DNA from: Candidatus Kuenenia stuttgartensis
Lineage (GTDB): Bacteria > Planctomycetota > Planctomycetia > Gemmatales > Gemmataceae
Assembly: GCA_945875585.1 (NCBI GenBank)
Contig: CAMCLK010000003.1
Span: 62,001-126,000 of the forward strand
Reading direction: 5' to 3'
DNA: 64,000 nucleotides
The notes beneath the pieces are model-generated. The model worked only from the letters and a program-made list of their open reading frames with translations, did no database searches and was not told the origin of the DNA. This document shows positions 1 through 7,991 of the stretch, one piece after another. The position numbers and the translations under genes were made by a program. Each line of letters opens with the position of its first letter. The first letter of the stretch is position 1.

Positions 1-479
1 AATGCCTTTTCATTGGCCAGTTCGGCAAACAAGGCTGGGGTAATATCGTTAGCATAGCTGATCGGGTTGTTGTAGATCATGATGGGGAGGTCGCTCCCCT
101 TGGCAACAGCCCTGAAAAAAGCTACCGTTTCGCGCGGATCACCTTTGTAACTCATGGGAGGCAGGAGCATCACTCCGGAAGCGCCGATCTTTTGAACATC
201 GCGAATATACTCAATAGCCGCGCGGGTGCTCGACTCAGCCACACCACTCAATACCGGCACACGATTTCCAGCAACCTCGACCGCGCAGCGAATGACCGCG
301 CGTTTTTCCTCGGGAGCCAGTGTCTGATTTTCGCCCAGCGAACCACACATGATCAGACCGGACACGCCACTTGCAATCAGCACCTCAAGGTGCCGGGCCG
401 TTGCCGGCAAATCGAGCGATTCATCCTGTGCAAGCTGTGTTGTCACAGCAGGGAAAACGCCGGACCAATATGGCTTCAT
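1..479 (-). CDS. DapA-family lyase/aldolase, 3' part cut by window edge
   Basis: The reverse strand reads from ATG (477-479) through 159 codons to the window edge with no stop. The start resembles dihydrodipicolinate synthase/N-acetylneuraminate lyase proteins: WSGVFPAVTTQ near residue 5, MCGSLGEN near residue 44 (the family GTTGE loop), VLSGVAE near residue 75 and IMIYNNP near residue 134, whose tyrosine matches the conserved catalytic Tyr. The Schiff-base lysine would lie beyond the edge. The family cleaves or deaminates 2-keto acids through a lysine imine. The next gene upstream, 30 bp away on the same strand, resembles cis-3-hydroxyproline dehydratase. Because pyrroline-4-hydroxy-2-carboxylate deaminase also belongs to the DapA family, a role in hydroxyproline breakdown is a reasonable inference, but other 2-keto acid lyases fit as well. 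Confidence 0.85.
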   Translation of the reverse strand, partial: MKPYWSGVFPAVTTQLAQDESLDLPATARHLEVLIASGVSGLIMCGSLGENQTLAPEEKRAVIRCAVEVAGNRVPVLSGVAESSTRAAIEYIRDVQKIGASGVMLLPPMSYKGDPRETVAFFRAVAKGSDLPIMIYNNPISYANDITPALFAELANEKA

Positions 480-509
480 TGCTCTAATCCTCTTTGAAAA
501 AGACCTACG

Positions 510-1613
510 TCAGGCAATATCAACCACGCGCGCGCCCAACACATTGAATTTGGGCTCGATCCCAAGCCCAGGCAACGTGCTTGCTTCCATAAAGCCTTGC
601 TGCCGCTGCGGAGCACCGCTCGCCGTGCTCACTGTGACATAACTATTGAAGTCTGTGCTGGTAAACCGGAACTCTTCCGGCGTGCTATGAGCAAGATGAG
701 CAATGGCAGCCGTTGTGATATCACCGCCCCAACTATCTTCCAGTGTCATGGCGATGCCCATGCTTACGCACAGGTCTCGAACCTGCTTCGTTTTGGTCAG
801 ACCGCCCAACTTGCTGATCTTCAGATTAACAACGTCCATGGCCAGATCTGCCTTGGCGCGCAAGAGCATGTCGAGACCATCCACATTTTCATCCAGAACA
901 AACGGATGGTTGGTATGGCGCCTTACCGCTAGGCACTCTTCATAGGTCAGGCATGGTTGTTCAATGTAGACATCCACATCGGAAACAGCGCGCACCACGC
1001 GCATGGCTTCGTGCTGGGTCCAACCGGTGTTGGCGTCCGCCACCAACCGGTCGCCCGGCAAAAGCATGGCCCTAACGGCCCTGATGCGCTCGATATCGGT
1101 ATCCGGATCGCCCCCGACCTTTAGTTGGAACCGCGTGTAACCTTCGGCCCGGTAGCCCGCCACTTTTCGCGCCATCTGTTCGGGAGATTCCTGAGAAATA
1201 GCTCGGTACAGGCGAACGGCGTCACCAAACCGGCCTCCCATGAGCACGCACACGGGCAATCCCGTCGCTTTCCCCAAAATATCCCAGCATGCCACATCGA
1301 TGCCAGACTTCACATATGCATGGCCTTTTAGGGCCGCATCCATCCGGTAGTTCAATTTGGCCAACTCACGCGGATCAAATCCAAGAAGGTGAGGCGCCAA
1401 TTCCCTGAGCCCAGATCTAACACCATCCGCATACGCCGGCAGATAAAATGGCCCAAGTGGACAGACTTCGCCATACCCTACAAGGCCTGTATCAGTTTCG
1501 ACACCAATGACGGTGCTGTCGAACACCGAAACCGATTTGCCGCCAGACCACTTGTAGCTGCCTTCATGAAGTGGCAGTTCCACACGGTGGGCAAAAATCC
1601 GGCTGATTTTCAT
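510..1613 (-). CDS. Enolase-superfamily dehydratase, cis-3-hydroxyproline dehydratase-like
   Basis: The 367-aa protein has the mandelate racemase/muconate lactonizing layout: an N-terminal capping domain, then a barrel with LKVGGD (catalytic-lysine strand), VADANTGW (first metal ligand), DVYIEQPC (second), VLDENVDG (third) and [10 protein letters not shown] (opposite acid/base lysine). The [18 protein letters not shown] segment and the overall spacing resemble cis-3-hydroxy-L-proline dehydratases and 4-hydroxyproline betaine epimerases; substrate cannot be fixed by eye. The reading frame extends to 1706, but I chose ATG 1613 because AAGGA lies about 8 bases upstream and the homologous part begins at MKISRIF. 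It is probably cotranscribed with the DapA-family gene downstream, which suggests amino-acid (hydroxyproline) catabolism. Confidence 0.85.
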   Translation of the reverse strand: MKISRIFAHRVELPLHEGSYKWSGGKSVSVFDSTVIGVETDTGLVGYGEVCPLGPFYLPAYADGVRSGLRELAPHLLGFDPRELAKLNYRMDAALKGHAYVKSGIDVACWDILGKATGLPVCVLMGGRFGDAVRLYRAISQESPEQMARKVAGYRAEGYTRFQLKVGGDPDTDIERIRAVRAMLLPGDRLVADANTGWTQHEAMRVVRAVSDVDVYIEQPCLTYEECLAVRRHTNHPFVLDENVDGLDMLLRAKADLAMDVVNLKISKLGGLTKTKQVRDLCVSMGIAMTLEDSWGGDITTAAIAHLAHSTPEEFRFTSTDFNSYVTVSTASGAPQRQQGFMEASTLPGLGIEPKFNVLGARVVDIA

Positions 1614-1856
1614 GCGTTGAATCCTTGATGCGCGATTGCCGATCCAATGATCATGGAATAGTGCCGGCAAGTCATCGACCAGCAGACGGACCGGCTCAAA
1701 CCACAAACCATGATGTGAACTTACTGGGGACTAGATCGTTCGGGAAGTATATTTCCAAGCAGTTACTTGAGGGCCCTGATTTCCGGCATATTCATGACGT
1801 TGCCAGTACAGATAACCCGAACAGCAAGCATTGTTTCATGCCTATTGATAGCAGTA

Positions 1857-2243
1857 TTAAGATCTGTTGTATTTATTTTGTAAGTGCTTGGAAAGAATCC
1901 GGAACATGGCCAGCAAAGGCCTAGTCAAGCAATTTTGGCGGCCAGTGGCGTTGGCGTGCGCCACTGAAAACTGGACACAGGAAATAGCAAATCCAACGAC
2001 AATAAAAATACCTTGCCAAACAGGCCCGTACAACACGGCCATCCACGCAGCCGATAAAACGATGGCCACCGACAGCGCCATCACCATCAGGCAGGTTCCA
2101 AAAACGCCAAAGCAGCGCATGGCTATTTGCGCGAGAGGGTTCGCCTCCTGATGCACCGATACAAGCCGACGCCACGTGGTCATGACGTCGGCTAATTTGG
2201 TAATAATCAACGCCAACACAACAAATATCAATGCGTATTGCAT
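1857..2243 (-). CDS. Small membrane protein, unknown function
   Basis: The 128-aa product has about three hydrophobic helices: residues 3-17 (YALIFVVLALIITK), about 45-72, and about 76-96. The C-terminal tail is basic and probably cytoplasmic. No family is recognised. An in-frame ATG at 2273 would add ten residues and would start right after the stop of the PARG-like gene, allowing translational coupling. I chose 2243 because the protein then begins directly before the first membrane helix; neither start has a good Shine-Dalgarno sequence. It is probably the second gene of a unit with the PARG-like gene upstream. A link to ADP-ribose metabolism is only suggested by position. Confidence 0.5.
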   Translation of the reverse strand: MQYALIFVVLALIITKLADVMTTWRRLVSVHQEANPLAQIAMRCFGVFGTCLMVMALSVAIVLSAAWMAVLYGPVWQGIFIVVGFAISCVQFSVAHANATGRQNCLTRPLLAMFRILSKHLQNKYNRS

Positions 2244-2279
2244 CAGGTTAGCTCGCCAGTGGATGCAGAACATCGCATA

Positions 2280-3143
2280 TCATTGAAATACCGTCCGAAA
2301 AGGCCCTAGGAATTTTCTCTCGGGAGACCAATCGGTGATGGCAAACACGATTTCTTTGAAAGCTCCCGAAAACGGGCCTTCGATCGCTTCGCGGAAATCC
2401 TCTGCCGTTGTGGCTGGATCATTGTGAAACGCACCGCAGCCCCAAGCGCCCAGCACAAGCTCCGTAAACCCATAGGCCCGAGCCACCGCCAGCACCCGAT
2501 TGATTCTCGACTTAAGCAACACCCTCGCTTCGGTTTGGCTCACTTTGCCAACCGCCGGGCTTGCCGACGAGATAAAGGACAACAACCAAGGCTCATCCAG
2601 ATCGGTTCCGTCATCGGTGCGAAAAACGGGAACATCAGGCGAAAGAATACACCAGTCTGTGGAATCGGGACGTGTCCGCGCGTGGTGATGAGGATACATC
2701 GGATCCCCATACAGGGTGCTGAACAAGGCACTAGACCGGCAAAGCACCTCCTCCTGGGCCCGGGCACCGGTAAAAAACCCACCCCCAGGGTGAATACCAT
2801 TGGCAAAGTTGAGAGCCAGCGGCCTCTTACCACCATCAACCAATCTACGGCCTGCGGCCAGTGTGGTTTCATTCGTAACTTCAACAGTAGTAACATCAAA
2901 CTGTGGATCAACGATTTGCGGTAATGGATCTGTGGGTGGAATGCTGACCCGTGATGATTTCGCGGCCTGAACTTGTTGCGACCAATCAACCCTGCGGCCA
3001 CCAGAGGTCGTGTAACTCCCATCAACACCAGCGTTATATGCCGATCGGCCCAATTCGGCCGCACAATCTCGATCGATATTCAATTCTCGCTGCCAGCATG
3101 CTGCAAGTTCTGCTGAATCGACACATGGAAGAATTTTAAGCAT
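2280..3143 (-). CDS. Bacterial-type poly(ADP-ribose) glycohydrolase, TIGR02452 type
   Basis: The 287-aa protein carries the PARG signature GGG-X7-QEE (GGGFFTGARAQEE, residues 120-132); the tandem glutamates are the catalytic pair in bacterial PARGs. It is preceded by LNFANGIHPG, where NFAN contacts ADP-ribose in this macrodomain fold, and a later LGAWGCGAFHNDP (about 231-243) matches the C-terminal macro-fold loop. The length is typical of TIGR02452 proteins. It would hydrolyse ADP-ribose polymers or ADP-ribose adducts in the cytoplasm. The start is well supported: AAGGAG lies 9 bases before ATG 3143. No ADP-ribosyltransferase is visible in the window, so the substrate source is unknown. Confidence 0.88.
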   Translation of the reverse strand: MLKILPCVDSAELAACWQRELNIDRDCAAELGRSAYNAGVDGSYTTSGGRRVDWSQQVQAAKSSRVSIPPTDPLPQIVDPQFDVTTVEVTNETTLAAGRRLVDGGKRPLALNFANGIHPGGGFFTGARAQEEVLCRSSALFSTLYGDPMYPHHHARTRPDSTDWCILSPDVPVFRTDDGTDLDEPWLLSFISSASPAVGKVSQTEARVLLKSRINRVLAVARAYGFTELVLGAWGCGAFHNDPATTAEDFREAIEGPFSGAFKEIVFAITDWSPERKFLGPFRTVFQ

Positions 3144-3195
3144 TGACCGATTCTCCTTAATTGTAGCTCTTTGCCATTGGATGATTCATCTACCA

Positions 3196-3342
3196 TTAAA
3201 CAGGTTTGACTTCCAAAACAGTAACGCTGGATCCAGCATATTGCGCCTGCACAAATTCTTTGGCCTTGCCACTGCTGCTAGCACGGACCGTGACATACGA
3301 TAACGAACCATTGAGCCGGATTTTGACGCTATATTCGCGCAT
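3196..3342 (-). CDS. Small 48-aa protein, unknown function
   Basis: The frame is open further upstream (to 3561), but the upstream part has no protein-like character. ATG 3342 has a good TTGGAG about 8 bases before it. The peptide begins MREYSVKIRLNG and ends TVLEVKPV. It has an alternating pattern suggesting two or three strands flanking one helix (GKAKEFVQAQY), like a small ferredoxin-like or dsRBD-like half fold. I cannot name a family. It lies alone on the minus strand between the PARG gene and the divergent exonuclease gene. Confidence 0.55.
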   Translation of the reverse strand: MREYSVKIRLNGSLSYVTVRASSSGKAKEFVQAQYAGSSVTVLEVKPV

Positions 3343-3597
3343 GGTCGAAACTCCAAGATCTGGTGGCTGTGCCAGTAAGTTCAGGCCTTGGCCACACCCT
3401 TTATTCGGAGTAATTGAAGAAAAATTTCGACACTCATTTGGATTCGAGAAAAAATGGCAGGGAAATCGTTCTAAGGGCACGTTCAAACTGAATATCGGTG
3501 AGGCCACGACGAATGTTTGGTAGCGTAATGCCAGACGCAGGGTTAAAGACTGACCGTTCATAAGCCTGTTGCGTTCTTGCAGTCAATAAGGTGTTCC

Positions 3598-4368
3598 ATG
3601 ATTTCTCCAGACAGGCCACTCGTGTCTTTTGACATTGAAACAACGGGTTCAAGCACGCAAACCGACCGCATCGTTGAAATCGCCATGATCCGCCGGGAAG
3701 GAACAGTAACCAAGAACCTAGTTCTGCGTCTCAATCCGGAAATGCCTATCCATCCGATGGCTATCAGGGTTCACGGCATCACCAATCAAGATGTCATCGG
3801 ATGCCCAACATTCGCGCAAAAAGCAGACGAGATTCGAAGTTTCCTGCATGGGGCTGATCTCGTGGGCTTTAATATCACCGGCTTTGATCTCCCGATGCTT
3901 CAACGCCATTTTCAGGAAGTAGATCCTTCCATGACCTTGCCCGTTGAATCGGTTGGGGTTATCGACCTGATGGTGCTTTACCACCATATTGCTCCGCGCA
4001 ACCTTACGGCAGCCTCACTTCAATACCTTGGGAAGCCGCTGGAAAACGCACACGACGCCTTGGCCGATTCCCGCTGTGTGATGGACCTACTACCCGCAAT
4101 GGTTCAAACCGAAAGCACACTGCCGCAAACCATGGCAGGACTGGCGGAACTGACAGACCAGATTCTTTCAGAACGCAAGGTATCTGAAGGACCAGATGGT
4201 GATTATTACTTTCGCTTCGGAAAGCATTCCGGAAGGTCGTTCAAGGAAGTACTTGCCTTGGAACCATCCTACATGAAATGGTGCGCCTCCCAAGAAGGGA
4301 TGGGCAAACGAGTGACTGAACTCTTCAAAACCGCCTACGCAAACCACAAAAACCGTCAAGGAGGCTGA
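3598..4368 (+). CDS. DEDDh 3'-5' exonuclease with ExoX-like C-terminal domain
   Basis: The 256-aa protein has the three exonuclease motifs of the DnaQ/epsilon family: FDIETTG with D12 and E14, GFNITGFDLPML with D97, and HDALADS with H152 and D157, so the metal-binding DEDDh set is complete. Residues about 203-235 (YFRFGKHSGRSFKEVL...YMKWC) match the short C-terminal domain found in exodeoxyribonuclease X-like proteins. It should remove 3' nucleotides from DNA, in repair or proofreading. ATG 3598 is chosen over the longer frame (3577) because AAGGTG lies just upstream. The next gene starts 1 bp after its stop, and that gene's ribosome site (GGAGG) lies inside this gene's last codons, so the two are coupled. 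Confidence 0.9.
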   Translation: MISPDRPLVSFDIETTGSSTQTDRIVEIAMIRREGTVTKNLVLRLNPEMPIHPMAIRVHGITNQDVIGCPTFAQKADEIRSFLHGADLVGFNITGFDLPMLQRHFQEVDPSMTLPVESVGVIDLMVLYHHIAPRNLTAASLQYLGKPLENAHDALADSRCVMDLLPAMVQTESTLPQTMAGLAELTDQILSERKVSEGPDGDYYFRFGKHSGRSFKEVLALEPSYMKWCASQEGMGKRVTELFKTAYANHKNRQGG

Positions 4369-4369
4369 T

Positions 4370-5917
4370 ATGAGCAAAAAAGCAGATAAGAACAAAAACA
4401 CCACGAAGAAATCCAAACCGATAGAATCCCGCCCGGCCAGAAACACTCCATCGCACACCGGTGGAGCAGACCGGGTCAACCTTCTGAAATACCTCAGTAC
4501 CTTTGCATCTAAAAATGCCGCAGATTGGCCAAAAGGTTCCGACTTGTTCAACAACCTCGATCAGATTTTCGGACATGACAGAGACCGGGAAAGCTGGAGC
4601 CTGACGGCATTCAAAACCTGGCTGAAAACAAGCATTAGCGACATTGCCCTGCACCAATCGAATTATGGATTTTGCAACATTCAGGCATACTGCAAAAATA
4701 CCAATCAATACTTTGTGGCTTCTGAAGAAACAGGAAAAATGGAAGCTGTTTCCGGCAACAAGGAAACAGCGGCCGGGAAAACATTGCTCTACTCGGTTAC
4801 CGAACCATTCAAGGAAATTGGTCTGCCCTTTAAAACCGGAAGAATGACGCTCTGGCGATTGCTGTTTCTGCGCGATATCGCGGGCAAGCTGAGACTTCCC
4901 AATATTTTTGATGCGACAGAAGGGTTGGACGCCCTGACACGTCAGTTTGGTGCTCGAAAAGGGGCCAATCCCGTCCCCACCAATCCCTTCATCCTTGAAG
5001 ACGAAGTCACCAAGCGGGTTCCTTGTCGGTTTCTTCAAGTCAAACGCGACGGTTATTCGATCGCCCGCGACAGCGACGAACTGACACAATCCGTCAACGA
5101 CATCTACGAGCAAGCAAACTGTGCTTATATGTCTGGTATGAAATTTGAATTTGATTACGCCAACAACAAAGGTGCTTGCAGCAAGGTGGTATGTGACATT
5201 ATTTGTGCGGTCCTTGCCATTAAAAATGGCGCCATGTACCTCATGTGCGTGCCAGGATGCAAAGAAAACCATTTGAAATTGGAGTCAAATAACAGAGGCC
5301 TAGCAGGGACAGCAGGCTACGCCATCAGGTCGTACAAATTCGATCGCATGTCTCAACCAGTTGTCAGCACAGTAAAAAGCACACTGACAGTCACGGAACT
5401 GGCTGATCTTGCAAAAATGGTGAGTACAAATGATGGAATCTACTATTGCCACCCTGATGAACGATTCGATGCCGTGATCAAGGTAGGCCCCGGGTACGTG
5501 CATTATTTTGAGGAATCGATGCCATTCAATCAGGCCAACAAGCTGAATGAGTCATCCCTTGCGGAATTCAACCAACCAAGCGGAGCCACCTGCTACAGAA
5601 TCAAGGGCACCAATCAGCAGCACCTATCCAATGAAGTGGCAAAATCCCGTGGAAACCTTGTGGTAATCTATCCACCCCAGGCTATCGATTTCATACGCGA
5701 CGATTTACGCAAAGCTCTGGAATGCCAAACCCAGTTGGAACCGATGTTTCTGGCCGATATTACAAGCCAACCTGATTATAAAAGGGACATCAATGCGCGC
5801 AATCTGATTGCCACGGGACCTGCCTTGCAACACATGCAGTCGCCGTTGCTTTCCGCTCTGCCTGAACCGTTAAATGCAGATGGTGCTTCGCAATTATATG
5901 ACGATGCGTCTGCATAA
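4370..5917 (+). CDS. Unknown 515-aa protein coupled to the exonuclease gene
   Basis: The start is certain from GGAGG six bases upstream and from its position directly after the exonuclease stop. The N-terminus is lysine-rich and disordered (residues 1-35). The rest is globular and soluble, with no signal peptide or membrane helix. Several cysteines occur in its middle third (for example CSKVVCDIICAV near residue 265 and MCVPGCK near 287), but they do not form a clear zinc-ribbon pattern. I recognise no family. Tight coupling to a DEDDh exonuclease suggests a DNA or RNA transaction. It converges with the sigma-factor-like gene, 39 bp away. Confidence 0.8.
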   Translation: MSKKADKNKNTTKKSKPIESRPARNTPSHTGGADRVNLLKYLSTFASKNAADWPKGSDLFNNLDQIFGHDRDRESWSLTAFKTWLKTSISDIALHQSNYGFCNIQAYCKNTNQYFVASEETGKMEAVSGNKETAAGKTLLYSVTEPFKEIGLPFKTGRMTLWRLLFLRDIAGKLRLPNIFDATEGLDALTRQFGARKGANPVPTNPFILEDEVTKRVPCRFLQVKRDGYSIARDSDELTQSVNDIYEQANCAYMSGMKFEFDYANNKGACSKVVCDIICAVLAIKNGAMYLMCVPGCKENHLKLESNNRGLAGTAGYAIRSYKFDRMSQPVVSTVKSTLTVTELADLAKMVSTNDGIYYCHPDERFDAVIKVGPGYVHYFEESMPFNQANKLNESSLAEFNQPSGATCYRIKGTNQQHLSNEVAKSRGNLVVIYPPQAIDFIRDDLRKALECQTQLEPMFLADITSQPDYKRDINARNLIATGPALQHMQSPLLSALPEPLNADGASQLYDDASA

Positions 5918-5956
5918 AAGAGTTCAGGCAGATTGTGAAAATACAAATCAGGACAA

Positions 5957-6670
5957 TCAGGCGGAAATACCCAGCTCGAGTTCACGAATATAATCCGCAA
6001 TCATGGTTCTGAGCTTCTTCAGTTGGCCTGAGACGGTTCCCGGAGCAACATTCAAAACCGATGCCAATTCAGCACCAGTCATTCCGTCGGCCTTCAAAAT
6101 GAGTTCCGTCGCGATCAGTTTTTGGGAGTCGGGAAACGTTGCCACCAGATCGTAAACGCATCGCCTCATCGTCTCGTAATCATGCTCCGTAAGGCTACAA
6201 GGTGCCTGAATATTCGCAGTTGGTTCGTTTTCATCCGCCCCATCCTCATTGTTATGCCAATTCTGAATTCGGCCATCATGATGCCGGTGGTTTTTACGAA
6301 TAAGGTCTTTGCCGCGCCAATCGACGGATCGGACAAAGAAATATCCCAGCGGTTCGGCACCATTCCACTTGAACGGATTTTGAATGAATTGGAACAATAC
6401 CGTGTTGGCCACCTCCCGCGCATCCTCGATCGAATCATCCCATCGCCCAACGCCTTTTATGGCATGGTAGGCAAGCACGGCCATTGGGGTCATTCGAGAC
6501 ATATTCACATCGTTGTTAAGCGTAATGACAAGTTGATCAGAAAGAGTGCAAGCCCCGGGCAGATTCTGCTCAACTGAAAACCTGTAATCCTGGGCAAGGC
6601 TCGTCTGGTTGTTGATGATGGTCAGGGCATTGGAGAAGGGCATGGCGTGAGACTTGAACTCGCTGGTCAT
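5957..6670 (-). CDS. Sigma-70-like factor (ECF-type layout)
   Basis: The 237-aa protein has two regions typical of ECF-like sigma factors. A region-2-like part (about residues 85-130) contains VANTVLFQFIQNP and GYFFVRSVDWRGKDLIRKNHRH, resembling the core- and -10-binding helices. A C-terminal region-4-like helix-turn-helix (about 193-228) contains MTGAELASVLNVAPGTVSGQLKKLR. An acidic linker lies between them. The start at 6670 has CGGAG about 6 bases upstream. No anti-sigma gene is adjacent. The target genes are unknown; the divergent TIGR02996-FGE gene begins about 200 bp away. An HTH regulator of a different family is possible but less likely. Confidence 0.7.
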   Translation of the reverse strand: MTSEFKSHAMPFSNALTIINNQTSLAQDYRFSVEQNLPGACTLSDQLVITLNNDVNMSRMTPMAVLAYHAIKGVGRWDDSIEDAREVANTVLFQFIQNPFKWNGAEPLGYFFVRSVDWRGKDLIRKNHRHHDGRIQNWHNNEDGADENEPTANIQAPCSLTEHDYETMRRCVYDLVATFPDSQKLIATELILKADGMTGAELASVLNVAPGTVSGQLKKLRTMIADYIRELELGISA

Positions 6671-6875
6671 GGTGGCTCCGTACTTGATGTCAAATCCAGG
6701 CTCCAGACCCAGTGTCCGGACAACAGCGGTCAGGTTTTCACCAAACCAGCCTGAACGAATGACTGTTTCTACTAACCAACTTCAAGCCGGATCATGGAAG
6801 TTGGAAGAAAATAAATTGCCTGCAATATGCTGAATTATCGCGACCAATTGACGAATAAACAGAAAGCAATCCACC

Positions 6876-7925
6876 ATGGAAAAGAGTATGCCTTTACCTT
6901 CTTTCTGCACCGAGGAAACAGCGCTGAAGCTTTTGAAAAAAGCACGGGCCAACCGCCATGATGCTGTTCCCCGGCAAATACTCGCCGATTGGCTTGAACA
7001 ATATGGCGGAAACGACGGTAGAATTCTGTCGCAGGTATTGCGCTCAAGTTTTGGCGCAAACACCATCCAACGTCTGGCACCAGCTGATACGCAACGATTA
7101 TCACCATTTGTCGGAGCAATCCACGGTTGGTTTCATGGCTGTCAAGATAGCAACCGCGATCCCGTCGTACGGGCTTGGCTACTGGCCCCCGACAGCTTTG
7201 AACTAGCACGAGGCGTATGGTTAGAAATGATGCCTGTGCCAGCAGGAACCTTTTTGAGGGGCTACAGCCGTGCCGAGGTTGAAAATGAACCCGACAGGCT
7301 TAAACGTCGACTGGAAAACGGCATCAGTTTGGACCCTGATCTAGAGCTTATAGCAAAACCGTTCCTCATGGCGAAATATCCGACAACTCAAGAACAGTGG
7401 CTGGCCGTCAATAAAACCGATCCCAGTAAATTCATCGGAGCCACACGGCCAGTAGAAAGCATTCGCTGGAGGGGTACGCGTCAGTTTTCCAGAAGAATCA
7501 GCAGAAAATTCAAGCAAACATTCTCGGTTCCTATGCCCGTCGAATGGGAATATGCCTGCCGCGCAGGAACAACCACCCCCTTCCACTTCGGCGACACCTG
7601 CAACGGCACCCAGGCCAATTGCAACGGCAAGAAACCGTACGGCTCCACATCGCCGGGGCCATATGTTGTCGGCACCACGCCCGTTGGTTCCTATCCCCCG
7701 AACGATTGGGGCATTTACGATATGCATGGCAACGTGATGGAATGGTGCGCTGATGACCCCGCCATGGAAATCGACAGCACTTATTATGTGCGCAAAGGCG
7801 GATGCTGGAGAATGCCAGCCATTCAATGCCGCGCGGCAAGCAGCAACACGCGCGCGTTTTATGGGAGTGGATACAATTGCGGTTTCAGAGTGCTGATGCG
7901 AATCACAAATCCGGATCCGGAATAG
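6876..7925 (+). CDS. TIGR02996 domain fused to FGE/SUMF1-like domain
   Basis: Residues 10-45 (TEETALKLLKKAR...ILADWLEQYG) match the TIGR02996 repeat-companion domain common in Gemmata-like planctomycetes. After a linker, residues about 113-345 form an FGE-sulfatase/SUMF1-like domain: MMPVPAGTFLRG, KYPTTQEQWLAV, PMPVEWEYACRAGT, PPNDWGIYDMHGNVMEW, VRKGGCWR and NCGFRVLM. The formylglycine oxidase needs a cysteine pair near the C-terminus; only part of that pattern is evident, so this may be a binding version of the fold, as in many bacterial FGE-like domains. No signal peptide is seen. A second ATG at 6888 has a better purine-rich upstream sequence and could be the true start. Confidence 0.85.
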   Translation: MEKSMPLPSFCTEETALKLLKKARANRHDAVPRQILADWLEQYGGNDGRILSQVLRSSFGANTIQRLAPADTQRLSPFVGAIHGWFHGCQDSNRDPVVRAWLLAPDSFELARGVWLEMMPVPAGTFLRGYSRAEVENEPDRLKRRLENGISLDPDLELIAKPFLMAKYPTTQEQWLAVNKTDPSKFIGATRPVESIRWRGTRQFSRRISRKFKQTFSVPMPVEWEYACRAGTTTPFHFGDTCNGTQANCNGKKPYGSTSPGPYVVGTTPVGSYPPNDWGIYDMHGNVMEWCADDPAMEIDSTYYVRKGGCWRMPAIQCRAASSNTRAFYGSGYNCGFRVLMRITNPDPE

Positions 7926-7991
7926 ATCTTTGTGGTGAGGATCTTTTTCATATACTGACTTCAAGCAAAGTCATTACGGAAGCTTCAATTC

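Noticed and set aside
192-945. Several plus-strand frames of 80-111 codons
   Set aside because: They are antisense to the DapA-family and enolase-superfamily genes, both with clear family motifs.
4325-5272. Long open frame (315 codons) on the minus strand
   Set aside because: Antisense to the coupled 515-aa gene with a strong ribosome site; no protein-like features.
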